DNA of 64,000 nt from Faecalibacterium prausnitzii (GTDB lineage: Bacteria; Bacillota; Clostridia; Oscillospirales; Ruminococcaceae): NCBI RefSeq assembly GCF_019967995.1, contig NZ_CP065377.1:2356001-2420000 (forward strand). The letters run 5' to 3'. Position 1 is the stretch's first letter. The number at the start of each line of letters is the position of its first letter. Positions 25,939-34,650 of the stretch are shown piece after piece. The notes beneath the pieces were generated by a model that worked only from the letters and a program-made list of their open reading frames with translations, was not told the origin of the DNA and did no database searches. The translations under genes and the position numbers were made by a program.

Positions 25939-26599
25939 CGAATATCTGCAAATGTCCGGTATTCAACACTTTGCCTTTTGTAGAAGACAATGGGCGTTGG
26001 CCTACCTCGAACAGCAATGGTCTGAGAACCTTCGCACTGCGGAAGGGCGGCTGGAACATATCCGCTGCCATGATACCGCGCAGACCGAGCGGCGGGGCGA
26101 TCTGCTCATCACGCGGGGGATGAAGGTCGTCAGCCACCGGCTGCGGCTCAGCGGAGACTGCGACGTTGTGGAATTCCGGGCGGACCCGGAGGGCATCCCG
26201 CTGCAGCACACCGAAGGCCGCTGGCGGCCCATGCCGGTGGAGTACAAACATGGCCGCGCCAAGGAGAACGACGCCGACCGGCTGCAGCTCTGTGCGCAGG
26301 CCATGGCTCTGGAAGAGATGCTGGCCTGTGATATCCCGCAGGCCGCGCTCTTCTACGAGGAAACGAAGCGGCGGGAACTCGTTCCGCTGACGGACGCGCT
26401 GCGCCAAAAAACGCAGGCCATGGCCGACGAGATGAACCAGTATTTCGCCCGCGGCTACACGCCAAAAGTCAAGCCGGGAACCTTCTGCAACGCCTGCTCC
26501 CTTAAAGAGCTTTGCCTACCCGCACTGTACAAACGCGCCGACCCCAGGGCCTACCTGAAAGCCTATCTGGACGAAGTGCAAGCGGAGGACACGCCATGA
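25925..26599 (+). CDS. cas4: Cas4, RecB-like Fe-S nuclease for spacer acquisition
   Basis: A 224-residue adaptation protein that trims prespacers and helps select the PAM. The first Cys lies in FAFCRRQWAL near residue 18 and three more in FCNACSLKELCLP near the C-terminus, which together hold the 4Fe-4S cluster. RecB motifs are visible: the Asp of LSGDCDVVEF and the E-x-K of VEYKHGRA. The start at 25925 overlaps cas7c by 14 bases; a second ATG at 25928 is equally possible. The stop overlaps the cas1 start as ATGA. Confidence 0.95.
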   Translation: MMNTDEYLQMSGIQHFAFCRRQWALAYLEQQWSENLRTAEGRLEHIRCHDTAQTERRGDLLITRGMKVVSHRLRLSGDCDVVEFRADPEGIPLQHTEGRWRPMPVEYKHGRAKENDADRLQLCAQAMALEEMLACDIPQAALFYEETKRRELVPLTDALRQKTQAMADEMNQYFARGYTPKVKPGTFCNACSLKELCLPALYKRADPRAYLKAYLDEVQAEDTP

Positions 26600-27627
26600 G
26601 ACAGCTTTTGACCCAACTTTACGTCACTTCGGAAGACGCCTATCTTTCGCTCGACGGCGAAAATGTCGTGGTCAGCCGCCAGAAGACCGAGATCGGGCGG
26701 GTCCCGCTCCACACGCTGGAAGGGATCGTCTGCTTCAGCCGCTCCGGTGCCAGCCCGGCACTCATGGGCAAATGCGCGGCCAAGGGCATCGACCTCTGCT
26801 TTTTCAGCCCCTACGGCCAGTTTTTGGCGCGCACCGTCGGCGAAGAGCGCGGCAATGTCCTGCTGCGGCAGACCCAGTACCGCATCTCCGACAGCGAAGC
26901 GCTGAGCTGCCGCTATGCGCGGTACTTCATCCTTGGCAAAGTTTACAACGCCCGCTGGGTACTGGAACGCGCCACCCGCGACCACCCGCAGCGCGTACCC
27001 GTAGAGGAATTCAAACGCACGAGTGCCCAGCTTGCGGCGGCGCTCCCGCTCATCGAGCAGTGCGACGATCTCGACCAGCTGCGCGGTCTGGAAGGGGAAG
27101 CAGCGCAGCGCTACTTTGACTGCTTCGACTTCCTCATTTTACAGCAGCATGAAGCGTTTCCGTTCGTGTCCCGAAACCGTCGGCCTCCGCTGGACAATGT
27201 GAACGCGCTGCTCTCCTTTGCCTATTCTCTGCTGGCCCGCGACTGCGCTTCCGTACTGAGCAGCGTCGGGCTGGACCCGTATGTCGGCTTCCTGCACCGC
27301 GCCCGTCCCGGACGCTGCAGTCTGGCGCTGGACCTTATGGAAGAGCTTCGCGCCGTTTACGCAGACCGGTTCGTGCTGTCCTGCATCAACCAGAAACTGC
27401 TGACAGCGAAGCACTTCCAGAAACAGGAGAATGGTGCTGTCCTCCTGACCGACGATGGCCGCCGCGCGTTTCTCAAAGCCTGGCAGACCAAAAAGCAGGA
27501 GCAGATCACCCATCCCTTCCTGAAAGAGAAACTGCCCTGGGGACTGGTGCCTTACGTGCAGGCGCTCCTTCTGGCGCGGACTCTGCGCGGTGATCTGGAA
27601 CTGTATCCGCCATTCTTCTGGAAGTGA
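26596..27627 (+). CDS. cas1: Cas1, CRISPR integrase
   Basis: A 343-residue integrase subunit of the Cas1-Cas2 complex. The start at 26596 (MRQLLTQLYVTSEDAYLSL) is by ATGA overlap with cas4. Metal ligands of the family are seen as Glu in LEGEAAQRYF, His in VGFLHRARPGR and the acidic LALDLMEELR. The layout cas4-cas1-cas2 next to the leader is standard for I-C. Intact, so the system should be able to add spacers. Confidence 0.97.
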   Translation: MRQLLTQLYVTSEDAYLSLDGENVVVSRQKTEIGRVPLHTLEGIVCFSRSGASPALMGKCAAKGIDLCFFSPYGQFLARTVGEERGNVLLRQTQYRISDSEALSCRYARYFILGKVYNARWVLERATRDHPQRVPVEEFKRTSAQLAAALPLIEQCDDLDQLRGLEGEAAQRYFDCFDFLILQQHEAFPFVSRNRRPPLDNVNALLSFAYSLLARDCASVLSSVGLDPYVGFLHRARPGRCSLALDLMEELRAVYADRFVLSCINQKLLTAKHFQKQENGAVLLTDDGRRAFLKAWQTKKQEQITHPFLKEKLPWGLVPYVQALLLARTLRGDLELYPPFFWK

Positions 27628-27636
27628 GGTTCGTCT

Positions 27637-27927
27637 ATGCTGGTCCTGATCACCTACGATGTCAACACTGAGACCGCTGCTGGGCGCAAACGCCTGCGCA
27701 AAGTGGCCAAAAAGTGCGTGGACCACGGGCAGCGGGTGCAGAATTCTGTCTTCGAGTGCCTGCTGGACGCCGCACAGTTTGCTGTTCTGAAGTCCGAGCT
27801 TGCCGCTCTCATCGACCCCGATCTGGACAGTCTGCGGTTTTATCAACTGGGCAACAACTATAAGACCAAGGTCGAGCACATCGGAGTTCATCCCCTGTTT
27901 GAATCCGGAGACGTGCTGATCTTCTAG
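27637..27927 (+). CDS. cas2: Cas2, CRISPR adaptation subunit
   Basis: A 96-residue ferredoxin-fold protein with the N-terminal YDVNTE (Asp at residue 8) and RVQNSVFECLLD blocks of Cas2, which dimerises and bridges two Cas1 dimers. It starts 9 bases after the cas1 stop. The array leader follows directly. Confidence 0.97.
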   Translation: MLVLITYDVNTETAAGRKRLRKVAKKCVDHGQRVQNSVFECLLDAAQFAVLKSELAALIDPDLDSLRFYQLGNNYKTKVEHIGVHPLFESGDVLIF

Positions 27928-28109
27928 CCCTCTCCCTCGGTGCGAATGGAAAGTGCTCACCCTTTTTCCGTCTCCTTCGCACCATGTTTTCAAGGCATTC
28001 TGTGCAGATCGCGGCTCTTTTTTCGGATGTTTTTGGAAAAGCTCTTCCAAATCTGTGCAGATCGTTTTATAATGAAACAAAAGCGGAGATGTTTTTCTCC
28101 GTTTTTGCT
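27928..28109 (+). promoter_or_regulatory. CRISPR leader
   Basis: A 182-base non-coding stretch between cas2 and the first repeat. Its last 60 bases are AT-rich (TTTTATAATGAAAC near 28064-28077, then a GGAGATGTTTTTCTCC small hairpin). TATAAT-like sequence gives a candidate -10 for array transcription. Placement beside the perfect repeats and opposite the degenerate ones supports this as the leader end. Confidence 0.8.
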
Positions 28110-31100
28110 GTCGCCCTCCTCGCGGAGGGCGTGGATAGAAATAGCTATCCCTGCGGCGATTGCGGCAAGGAGACCACGTCGCCCTCCTCGCGGAGGGCGT
28201 GGATAGAAATTTCAAAAAATCGTTCCCGCTGGGTTCGGGCCGGTCGTCGCCCTCCTCGCGGAGGGCGTGGATAGAAATAATCAAAATCGGAGGATAGTAT
28301 TCTTGTAAGGCGTCGCCCTCCTCGCGGAGGGCGTGGATAGAAATCAACATCGCCCGCCTGAAAAAAGGCAAGGCTCCCCGTCGCCCTCCTCGCGGAGGGC
28401 GTGGATAGAAATGTCATTGCTGGCGTCCCCTTTCAAGATCCAGACCGTCGCCCTCCTCGCGGAGGGCGTGGATAGAAATAGGAATCTGCCGCCGCCCTCG
28501 GTGTGCTGGCCAACGTCGCCCTCCTCGCGGAGGGCGTGGATAGAAATCCGAAAGGAGTGATTCATCCCATGAGCAAAGAATCGTCGCCCTCCTCGCGGAG
28601 GGCGTGGATAGAAATATCGACAACCTGGGCAGTATTTTTGACAGCAACGTGTCGCCCTCCTCGCGGAGGGCGTGGATAGAAATTCGACCAGAGAGCGACA
28701 GTAGGAGCAGGCGTCCCGGTCGCCCTCCTCGCGGAGGGCGTGGATAGAAATGGCAGGGGAGTGGCAAGCCCTACTGTTCCCATGCCGTCGCCCTCCTCGC
28801 GGAGGGCGTGGATAGAAATATCCGCCAGCTGGGTGAGCTTGTCGCACACAGCTCGGTCGCCCTCTTCGCGGAGGGCGTGGATAGAAATCATCTGGCCGCT
28901 CAGCCCGCGCACTGCGTCGCGCAGTCGCCCTCCTCGCGGAGGGCGTGGATAGAAATTTGAGCTCTTCCCAGGTCTTGATCGCCGAGGTCCAGGTCGCCCT
29001 CCTCGCGGAGGGCGTGGATAGAAATTCGCAGTTTGTCCTCGACCTCGATACGAAACTGGGCGTCGCCCTCCTCGCGGAGGGCGTGGATAGAAATTCAGGC
29101 ATGTTTTTTCCTCCAAATAAAAAAAGAAGTCGCCCTCCTCGCGGAGGGCGTGGATAGAAATTTCCTCCAGCGGAAGAATCGACTCGCCGCTGGACCGTCG
29201 CCCTCCTCGCGGAGGGCGTGGATAGAAATAGGAGGAACCCATGAGCACTCAAGCGGTCTGAGGTCGCCCTCCTCGCGGAGGGCGTGGATAGAAATAAAAA
29301 GCAGTCACCAAATGGGGCGACGCCAGCAAAGTCGCCCTCCTCGCGGAGGGCGTGGATAGAAATTTCAGCCGGTCGGCCTGCGGACGCCGGACGTCGAGTC
29401 GCCCTCCTCGCGGAGGGCGTGGATAGAAATACGGCTGCGTCGCTGAGCGAAGCCATCACAAAACGTCGCCCTCCTCGCGGAGGGCGTGGATAGAAATTTC
29501 AAAGCCGTGCTGTACAAGGACGGTAAGGCATGTCGCCCTCCTCGCGGAGGGCGTGGATAGAAATATAAAAGAATTATCCAAAAATGATGGGTATGATATG
29601 TCGCCCTCCTCGCGGAGGGCGTGGATAGAAATGGCATGCGTTTGCGTCGGACTTATATGACGCAGGCGTCGCCCTCCTCGCGGAGGGCGTGGATAGAAAT
29701 TTTTTCCATCCGCTCCGTGAGCTTTTGCGCAACTGTCGCCCTCCTCGCGGAGGGCGTGGATAGAAATCTGATCCAGAAGGGTATCCAGCCGGATGGTGTT
29801 TGTCGCCCTCCTCGCGGAGGGCGTGGATAGAAATCGCAGCAGCCTGTCAATCCTTACGGCGGCATGGGCAGTCGCCCTCCTCGCGGAGGGCGTGGATAGA
29901 AATTTCTGGATATAGCCCAGAATAGACGGACCGACGTAAAGTCGCCCTCCTCGCGGAGGGCGTGGATAGAAATGGTCTGCGTGACGGTGAAATCTTCCGA
30001 ATCTGACTGTCGCCCTCCTCGCGGAGGGCGTGGATAGAAATTTCACAGCTCATTTCCAATACCTCGTTTCTAAAAGTCGCCCTCCTCGCGGAGGGCGTGG
30101 ATAGAAATATTCTGGTCATTTCCAAACGAATGCAACTTATCAAGTCGCCCTCCTCGCGGAGGGCGTGGATAGAAATGCTCGTGTTGGCCTGCTTGTCCAG
30201 ATCCATGACGTCGCCCTCCTCGCGGAGGGCGTGGATAGAAATATCTCGCGCGTCCTCCTTAGTAAGCCCCAAATTCGTCGCCCTCCTCGCGGAGGGCGTG
30301 GATAGAAATATTTTGGTCGTCGAAGCGGAGACAAAGGCCCTCGGTCGCCCTCCTCGCGGAGGGCGTGGATAGAAATTCCAAGTGGTGAATGGTGCAACAA
30401 GGATTTTTGGCGTCGCCCTCCTCGCGGAGGGCGTGGATAGAAATAGTTTTGCGTTATGCTATCCCACCGCCGTGTGCGAGTCGCCCTCCTCGCGGAGGGC
30501 GTGGATAGAAATATTGTGTCTATATATTACCATACATACGCATGGTGTCGCCCTCCTCGCGGAGGGCGTGGATAGAAATTTCAGTGCCGCCGGGGAGAGC
30601 TTGGTATAGTCCGCGGTCGCCCTCCTCGCGGAGGGCGTGGATAGAAATATTTGTGCGCATCGGCTGCTGTAACCGCTGGTACGTCGCCCTCCTCGCGGAG
30701 GGCGTGGATAGAAATAACTTCAATTTCGCCGGGGTGCGGCCCAATCCCGCCGTCGCCCTCCTCGCGGAGGGCGTGGATAGAAATTTGTTCACAGACTTGT
30801 CGAGGGATGCCAGCGACTGCTGGTCGCCCTCCTCGCGGAGGGCGTGGATAGAAATACCCAGTGGACCGCCCTCTGGTACGTTGGCGGCAGTCGCCCTCCT
30901 CGCGGAGGGCGTGGATAGAAATACCTCGGACAGGTCAGCAGACCAGCGAACGTCCCGTCGCCCTCCTCGCGGAGGGCGTGGATAGAAATTTCCAATCTCC
31001 ACACAAGACGGCATAGACATGAGTCGCCCTCCTCGCGGAGGGCGTGGATAGAAATTCTTCCACATGTGCAGGCAGTACGGATGGGTGTTGTCGCCCTCCT

Positions 31101-31988
31101 CGCGGAGGGCGTGGATAGAAATGCTTAATGGCTTTTGGGAAAGACAGTTCCAGAAAGGTCGCCCTCCTCGCGGAGGGCGTGGATAGAAATTCTTGCCCGG
31201 CGGCGGTTTTGAGCGCTAGGGCCTGTCGCCCTCCTCGCGGAGGGCGTGGATAGAAATTCACTTCAGAGGTCTGGCCTTCCTCATCGGTCACGGTCGCCCT
31301 CCTCGCGGAGGGCGTGGATAGAAATAGCTATGAGGTGGACACCAAGACCGGCCCGCTGACGTCGCCCTCCTCGCGGAGGGCGTGGATAGAAATCCGTTCA
31401 TCCAGACAACCGTGTTGGTTTCCTCCGTCGCCCTCCTCGCGGAGGGCGTGGATAGAAATCTCTGTGGTGCTGTCGATGTCGACGATGCACTCGCGTCGCC
31501 CTCCTCGCGGAGGGCGTGGATAGAAATGCCTCGTTGACCATGGCTTGCAGCATATTGCGCCGTCGCCCTCCTCGCGGAGGGCGTGGATAGAAATTTGCAA
31601 GTCGGTAGGCCATCGTCGAAAATTGCCCCGTCGCCCTCCTCGCGGAGGGCGTGGATAGAAATCTATGTGAAGAAAACCAACCCGCGCACTGACCTTGTCG
31701 CTCTCCTCGCGGAGGGTGTGGATAGAAATGTCGTCGCCTCCATTCGCAGCAAAACCAGAACCGGTCGCCCTCCTCGCGGAGGGCGTGGATAGAAATCACA
31801 CTGGCCGTGGTGCCTACGACAATGCCGTGGCAGTCGCCCTCCTCACGGAGGGCGTGGATAGAAATACGGACATCGACTGGCTGGGCGTTGGTAAGAACGT
31901 GTCGCCCTCCTCGCGGAGAGCGTGGATAGAAATGTGTCGGTGGTCTACCTGTCCGATGATCACCTGCGGTCGCCCTCCTCGCGGACGG
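28110..31988 (+). CRISPR. Type I-C CRISPR array, 57 full repeats plus a truncated last repeat, 57 spacers
   Basis: The repeat is 33 bases, beginning GTCGCCCTCCTCGCGG and ending CGTGGATAGAAAT, with a CGCCCTCC/GGAGGGCG hairpin typical of I-C. The first copy is 28110-28142, the last full copy 31901-31933, and a truncated copy starts at 31969 and diverges after GTCGCCCTCCTCGCGGA. Spacers are 33-38 bases. Variant repeats lie at 28856 (C to T), 31697 (two changes), 31833 (G to A) and 31901 (G to A), so decay is concentrated at the end away from cas2, as expected for the old end. I counted 57 spacers by hand. Long open frames across the array come from its near-constant period and are not genes. Confidence 0.98.
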
Positions 31989-32231
31989 CGGAAGATGCCG
32001 CCCGCCGGGGTGAGCACATTGGCCATCTCATTTTCCTGCACGACAGTGGACAGATACCCGCTGTGGCAGTGATAACGCAGCAGGCCGACCCGGCCGAGCT
32101 ATGCTGCAAAGTGCATCTTTTAAGATGACAATTTCCTTGTCATCTCGCTTCGCTCGAATCTTATAGCTAAAGCATTTTCTACTCCACCAGCGGAGCTGTT
32201 GGTTGTCGCCCGCTCAAGCTACTCAAAACAA
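31989..32231. other. Sequence beyond the CRISPR array with a coding-like remnant
   Basis: About 240 bases with no convincing gene. The first 140 bases stay open on the plus strand in the frame that reads GEHIGHLIFLHDSG...VITQQADP...CCKVHLL and stop at about 32126. This reads like the C-terminal tail of a real protein now joined to the truncated repeat, but there is no start signal and I do not recognise the family. Confidence 0.4.
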
Positions 32232-32280
32232 AAGCAAAAGGCGGCATGACCCGTTGTATGGGCCACGCCGCCTTTTGCTT
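32232..32280 (-). terminator. Terminator of the LytTR-PAS regulator gene
   Basis: A 14-bp stem AAGCAAAAGGCGGC/GCCGCCTTTTGCTT, followed on the minus strand by TTTTGTTTTG. It begins directly at the stop codon. Confidence 0.8.
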
Positions 32281-32978
32281 CAGGGCTCGTTTGCCTGCAG
32301 CACACAGGCACAATACCCCGGTTCGGGCTGATAGCAGTGGATGGTCAGGTATTTGTCCACCTCCGGGCTGTAATCGTGGAGGGTATGCTTCGTACCGTTC
32401 AGCGCCACATCTGCATAGGACACCAGCCACTTTTTGTCCCCATTGGGGAACACCTTGTAAAACGAGCGATTCAGCATTTCCTCCACCGGCACACCCTCGA
32501 TATTGGCCATTTCCGCATTGCAATAGCGGAAGATGAAATCCACGCCGTGTCCATCTTCATTGAAGACCAGCTCGATGACACAGAACGCCAGCGGCATATC
32601 GTCCAGCAGGCTGCATTTTTCCAGCAGGCTCATGCTCATGGGGCGAGACTGCGTGTCGGACAGCCCGATCTCCATGCGCAGGCGGCGGTGGCTGCTCAGG
32701 CCGCGCTTGCGTCCCTGAAACGTGCGGCCGTCCGACATGGTATAAACGCCATCGTTGTCGATGTTAACGATCTGGCTGCGGTTCACTGCGATCCCCTTGC
32801 TGATGTTCAGGAACTGATCTTCCGGCAGAACAGACAGGACGCCGTGCATCGGCGCATACAGCGCGGCTTCCCCGCCGTCCATGCGGTGAAGGACCGTTTT
32901 CCGGTCGCTGCGATAAAGATATAAAATGTTTTCCGGGCAGAGATTGTGTTTTTGCATCCATCGATTCAGGTCGCTCAT
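32280..32978 (-). CDS. LytTR-type DNA-binding regulator with C-terminal PAS domain
   Basis: A 232-residue protein. Residues 15-105 match the LytTR DNA-binding fold (ILYLYRSDRKTVLHRMDGG..., FLNISKGIAVNRSQIVNID, MSDGRTFQGRKRG). Residues 120-225 look like a PAS domain (PLAFCVIELVFNEDGHGVDFIFRYCNAEMANIEG, VFPNGDKKWL, LTIHCYQPEPGYCACVL). The usual LytTR layout has a receiver or membrane part ahead of the DNA-binding domain; here DNA binding comes first and a sensor domain follows. It is divergent from the DUF1254/alkylsulfatase pair, which it may control (inference). AAAGGAG ribosome site 7 bases before ATG. Confidence 0.82.
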   Translation of the reverse strand: MSDLNRWMQKHNLCPENILYLYRSDRKTVLHRMDGGEAALYAPMHGVLSVLPEDQFLNISKGIAVNRSQIVNIDNDGVYTMSDGRTFQGRKRGLSSHRRLRMEIGLSDTQSRPMSMSLLEKCSLLDDMPLAFCVIELVFNEDGHGVDFIFRYCNAEMANIEGVPVEEMLNRSFYKVFPNGDKKWLVSYADVALNGTKHTLHDYSPEVDKYLTIHCYQPEPGYCACVLQANEP

Positions 32979-33008
32979 TGCAGTGCTCCTTTGTCAGTTG
33001 ATGACTTT

Positions 33009-33037
33009 AGTATAACATACTGCCGTGCATCGGACAA
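33009..33037 (-). promoter_or_regulatory. Predicted promoter of the LytTR-PAS gene
   Basis: On the minus strand TTGTCC (33032-33037), 17-base gap, TATACT (33009-33014), about 30 bases before the start. Confidence 0.6.
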
Positions 33038-33137
33038 GGAGGATTCACAAAAAGCACAATTCAATGGAGCTTTCAACAATAATCTGAGGTGCTTTTTGTT
33101 GAAACTCACGTTTTTGGCGTATCGTGCATAGAAAGTG

Positions 33138-33166
33138 TTGACTTCCCGGCATTCTTTTCGTATGAT
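33138..33166 (+). promoter_or_regulatory. Predicted promoter of the DUF1254/alkylsulfatase operon
   Basis: TTGACT (33138-33143), 17-base gap, TATGAT (33161-33166). The 120 bases between this and the divergent promoter include TTCAACAATAATC and TTTTTGTTGAAAC, a loose TTCAACA/TGTTGAA inverted repeat that could serve as operator. Confidence 0.6.
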
Positions 33167-33243
33167 GAACACAGAACACTGAATGGTTATTCCCATAAGG
33201 CGCATATGCCTAAAACAAAAAGCATAACAGGAGGTTTCATGTT

Positions 33244-34635
33244 ATGAAAATGACCCGCCGGAAATTTCTGAACGTTTCCGCTGCGGCTGCGGTGGTCTGC
33301 GCAGCTACACTTTTGCCCGTAGAGAAAGCCGCCGCAGCACAACAAACGATGGCGGCGCAGGAACTTCTGGAACAGGCGTATCTGTACGCCTTTCCACTGG
33401 TGATCATGGACGCTACCCGGACGGCTTCCACAAACACCCGCACAGCTACAAGCAACAAGGCTCCCATCAACCAGTTCATCCATGCGGAAAAGCTGGCAGA
33501 TGCAACGACCCGTGTGGTGGTTACGCCGAATGTGGATACCATCTATACGCAGGCGTTTCTGGATGTCGGCGCAGAACCAATGATCTACGGCGTGCCGCAG
33601 ACCGACCGCTTTTTTAATGTACAGGTGCTGGATGCGTGGACAAACACCGCCGCCGTGCTGGAAACGCCGGGGCTTTACGCCATTACCCGTGCAGACTGGC
33701 AGGGCGAACTGCCGGAAGGGGTGCAGCGCATTGATGTACCTACCACGATGGTCTGGACCATTGCCCGCATCGTGCTTTCCGGACAAGAGGACCTGCCCAA
33801 CGTCCGGGCCATTCAGGATAAGATGCAGCTGATGCCGCTTTCCGCCTATCAGGCGGGTGGATGGACCGCCCCCGCAGGCAGCTATGACCCTGCCAATGAC
33901 TTTGTGCCGGTAAAGCACGTTCTTGCCATGGACGCAAAGGAATTTTTTGATACCGCCAACCAGCTGATGGAAACCAACCCGCCCGCTGCGGCAGACGCGC
34001 CGGTACTCCGGGAGCTTGCAGCACTGCACATCGGCCCCGGTGAGAAGTTCGATGACAAGGCGCTGGGTCTGTTCAGTGGGCTGCGCTGGAAGCTGATGCT
34101 GCTCCAGCTGAAGAAAAAGCTGCTGAGCGAATCGAAGGGCTATACGCGCCAGATGGGTCAGTGGACCTATTTCGGCGACCCCATCGGCAACTTTGGCACA
34201 ACATATACCTACCGTGCCATGGTGGCGCTGCGGGGTCTGGGTGCCAACACCACCGATGTTGCCATCTACCCCAAAACCGATGTGGACAGCACCGGCGCAG
34301 TCCTGACCGGTAAAAAGACCTACACACTGCATTTCGATTCGTTCCCGCAGACATTAGAGAAGGGTTTTTGGTCCGTAACCGCCTATGGCAAGGACGATTT
34401 TCTCATCGACAATCCCATCGATCGCTACTGCATCAATGACCGGTCTGTCCTGAATCGAAATGCAGACGGTTCTGTGGATGTCACACTTTCCCATGCGATG
34501 CCGGAAAACACGGAGAACTGGCTTCCCATCGGAGAGACTGAATTTCATCTCTTCCTGCGCATCTATAAGCCCGACTGGAATGCCCTGCGCGGCTGGCAGC
34601 CGCCCACGGTTTGTGTAAAATCGCCCCAGATATAA
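33244..34635 (+). CDS. DUF1254/DUF1214 domain protein with twin-arginine signal
   Basis: A 463-residue exported protein. The N-terminus MKMTRRKFLNVSAAAA fits the twin-arginine signal consensus and runs into an Ala-rich hydrophobic stretch ending near AAA (about residue 32). The body has a DUF1254 N-half (EQAYLYAFPLVIMDATR, TPNVDTIYTQAFLDV, FFNVQVLDAWTN) and a DUF1214 C-half (YTLHFDSFPQTLEKGFWSVTAYGKDDFLIDNPIDRY). No enzymatic role is established for the family that I know of; it often occurs near sulfatases and phospholipid genes. It starts with AGGAGG 9 bases upstream and is followed after 15 bases by the alkylsulfatase gene. Confidence 0.88.
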   Translation: MKMTRRKFLNVSAAAAVVCAATLLPVEKAAAAQQTMAAQELLEQAYLYAFPLVIMDATRTASTNTRTATSNKAPINQFIHAEKLADATTRVVVTPNVDTIYTQAFLDVGAEPMIYGVPQTDRFFNVQVLDAWTNTAAVLETPGLYAITRADWQGELPEGVQRIDVPTTMVWTIARIVLSGQEDLPNVRAIQDKMQLMPLSAYQAGGWTAPAGSYDPANDFVPVKHVLAMDAKEFFDTANQLMETNPPAAADAPVLRELAALHIGPGEKFDDKALGLFSGLRWKLMLLQLKKKLLSESKGYTRQMGQWTYFGDPIGNFGTTYTYRAMVALRGLGANTTDVAIYPKTDVDSTGAVLTGKKTYTLHFDSFPQTLEKGFWSVTAYGKDDFLIDNPIDRYCINDRSVLNRNADGSVDVTLSHAMPENTENWLPIGETEFHLFLRIYKPDWNALRGWQPPTVCVKSPQI

Positions 34636-34650
34636 CGGAGGCAAACGACT

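Noticed and set aside
26512..26595. An upstream in-frame extension of cas1
   Set aside because: It lies inside cas4; the ATGA overlap start at 26596 gives the conserved Cas1 N-terminus.
27139..32072. Many long open frames across the CRISPR array on both strands, reading repeated blocks such as SIHALREEGD or SSRRAWIE
   Set aside because: They arise from the 33-base repeat and near-constant spacer length keeping frames open; none has a proper start or a family match.
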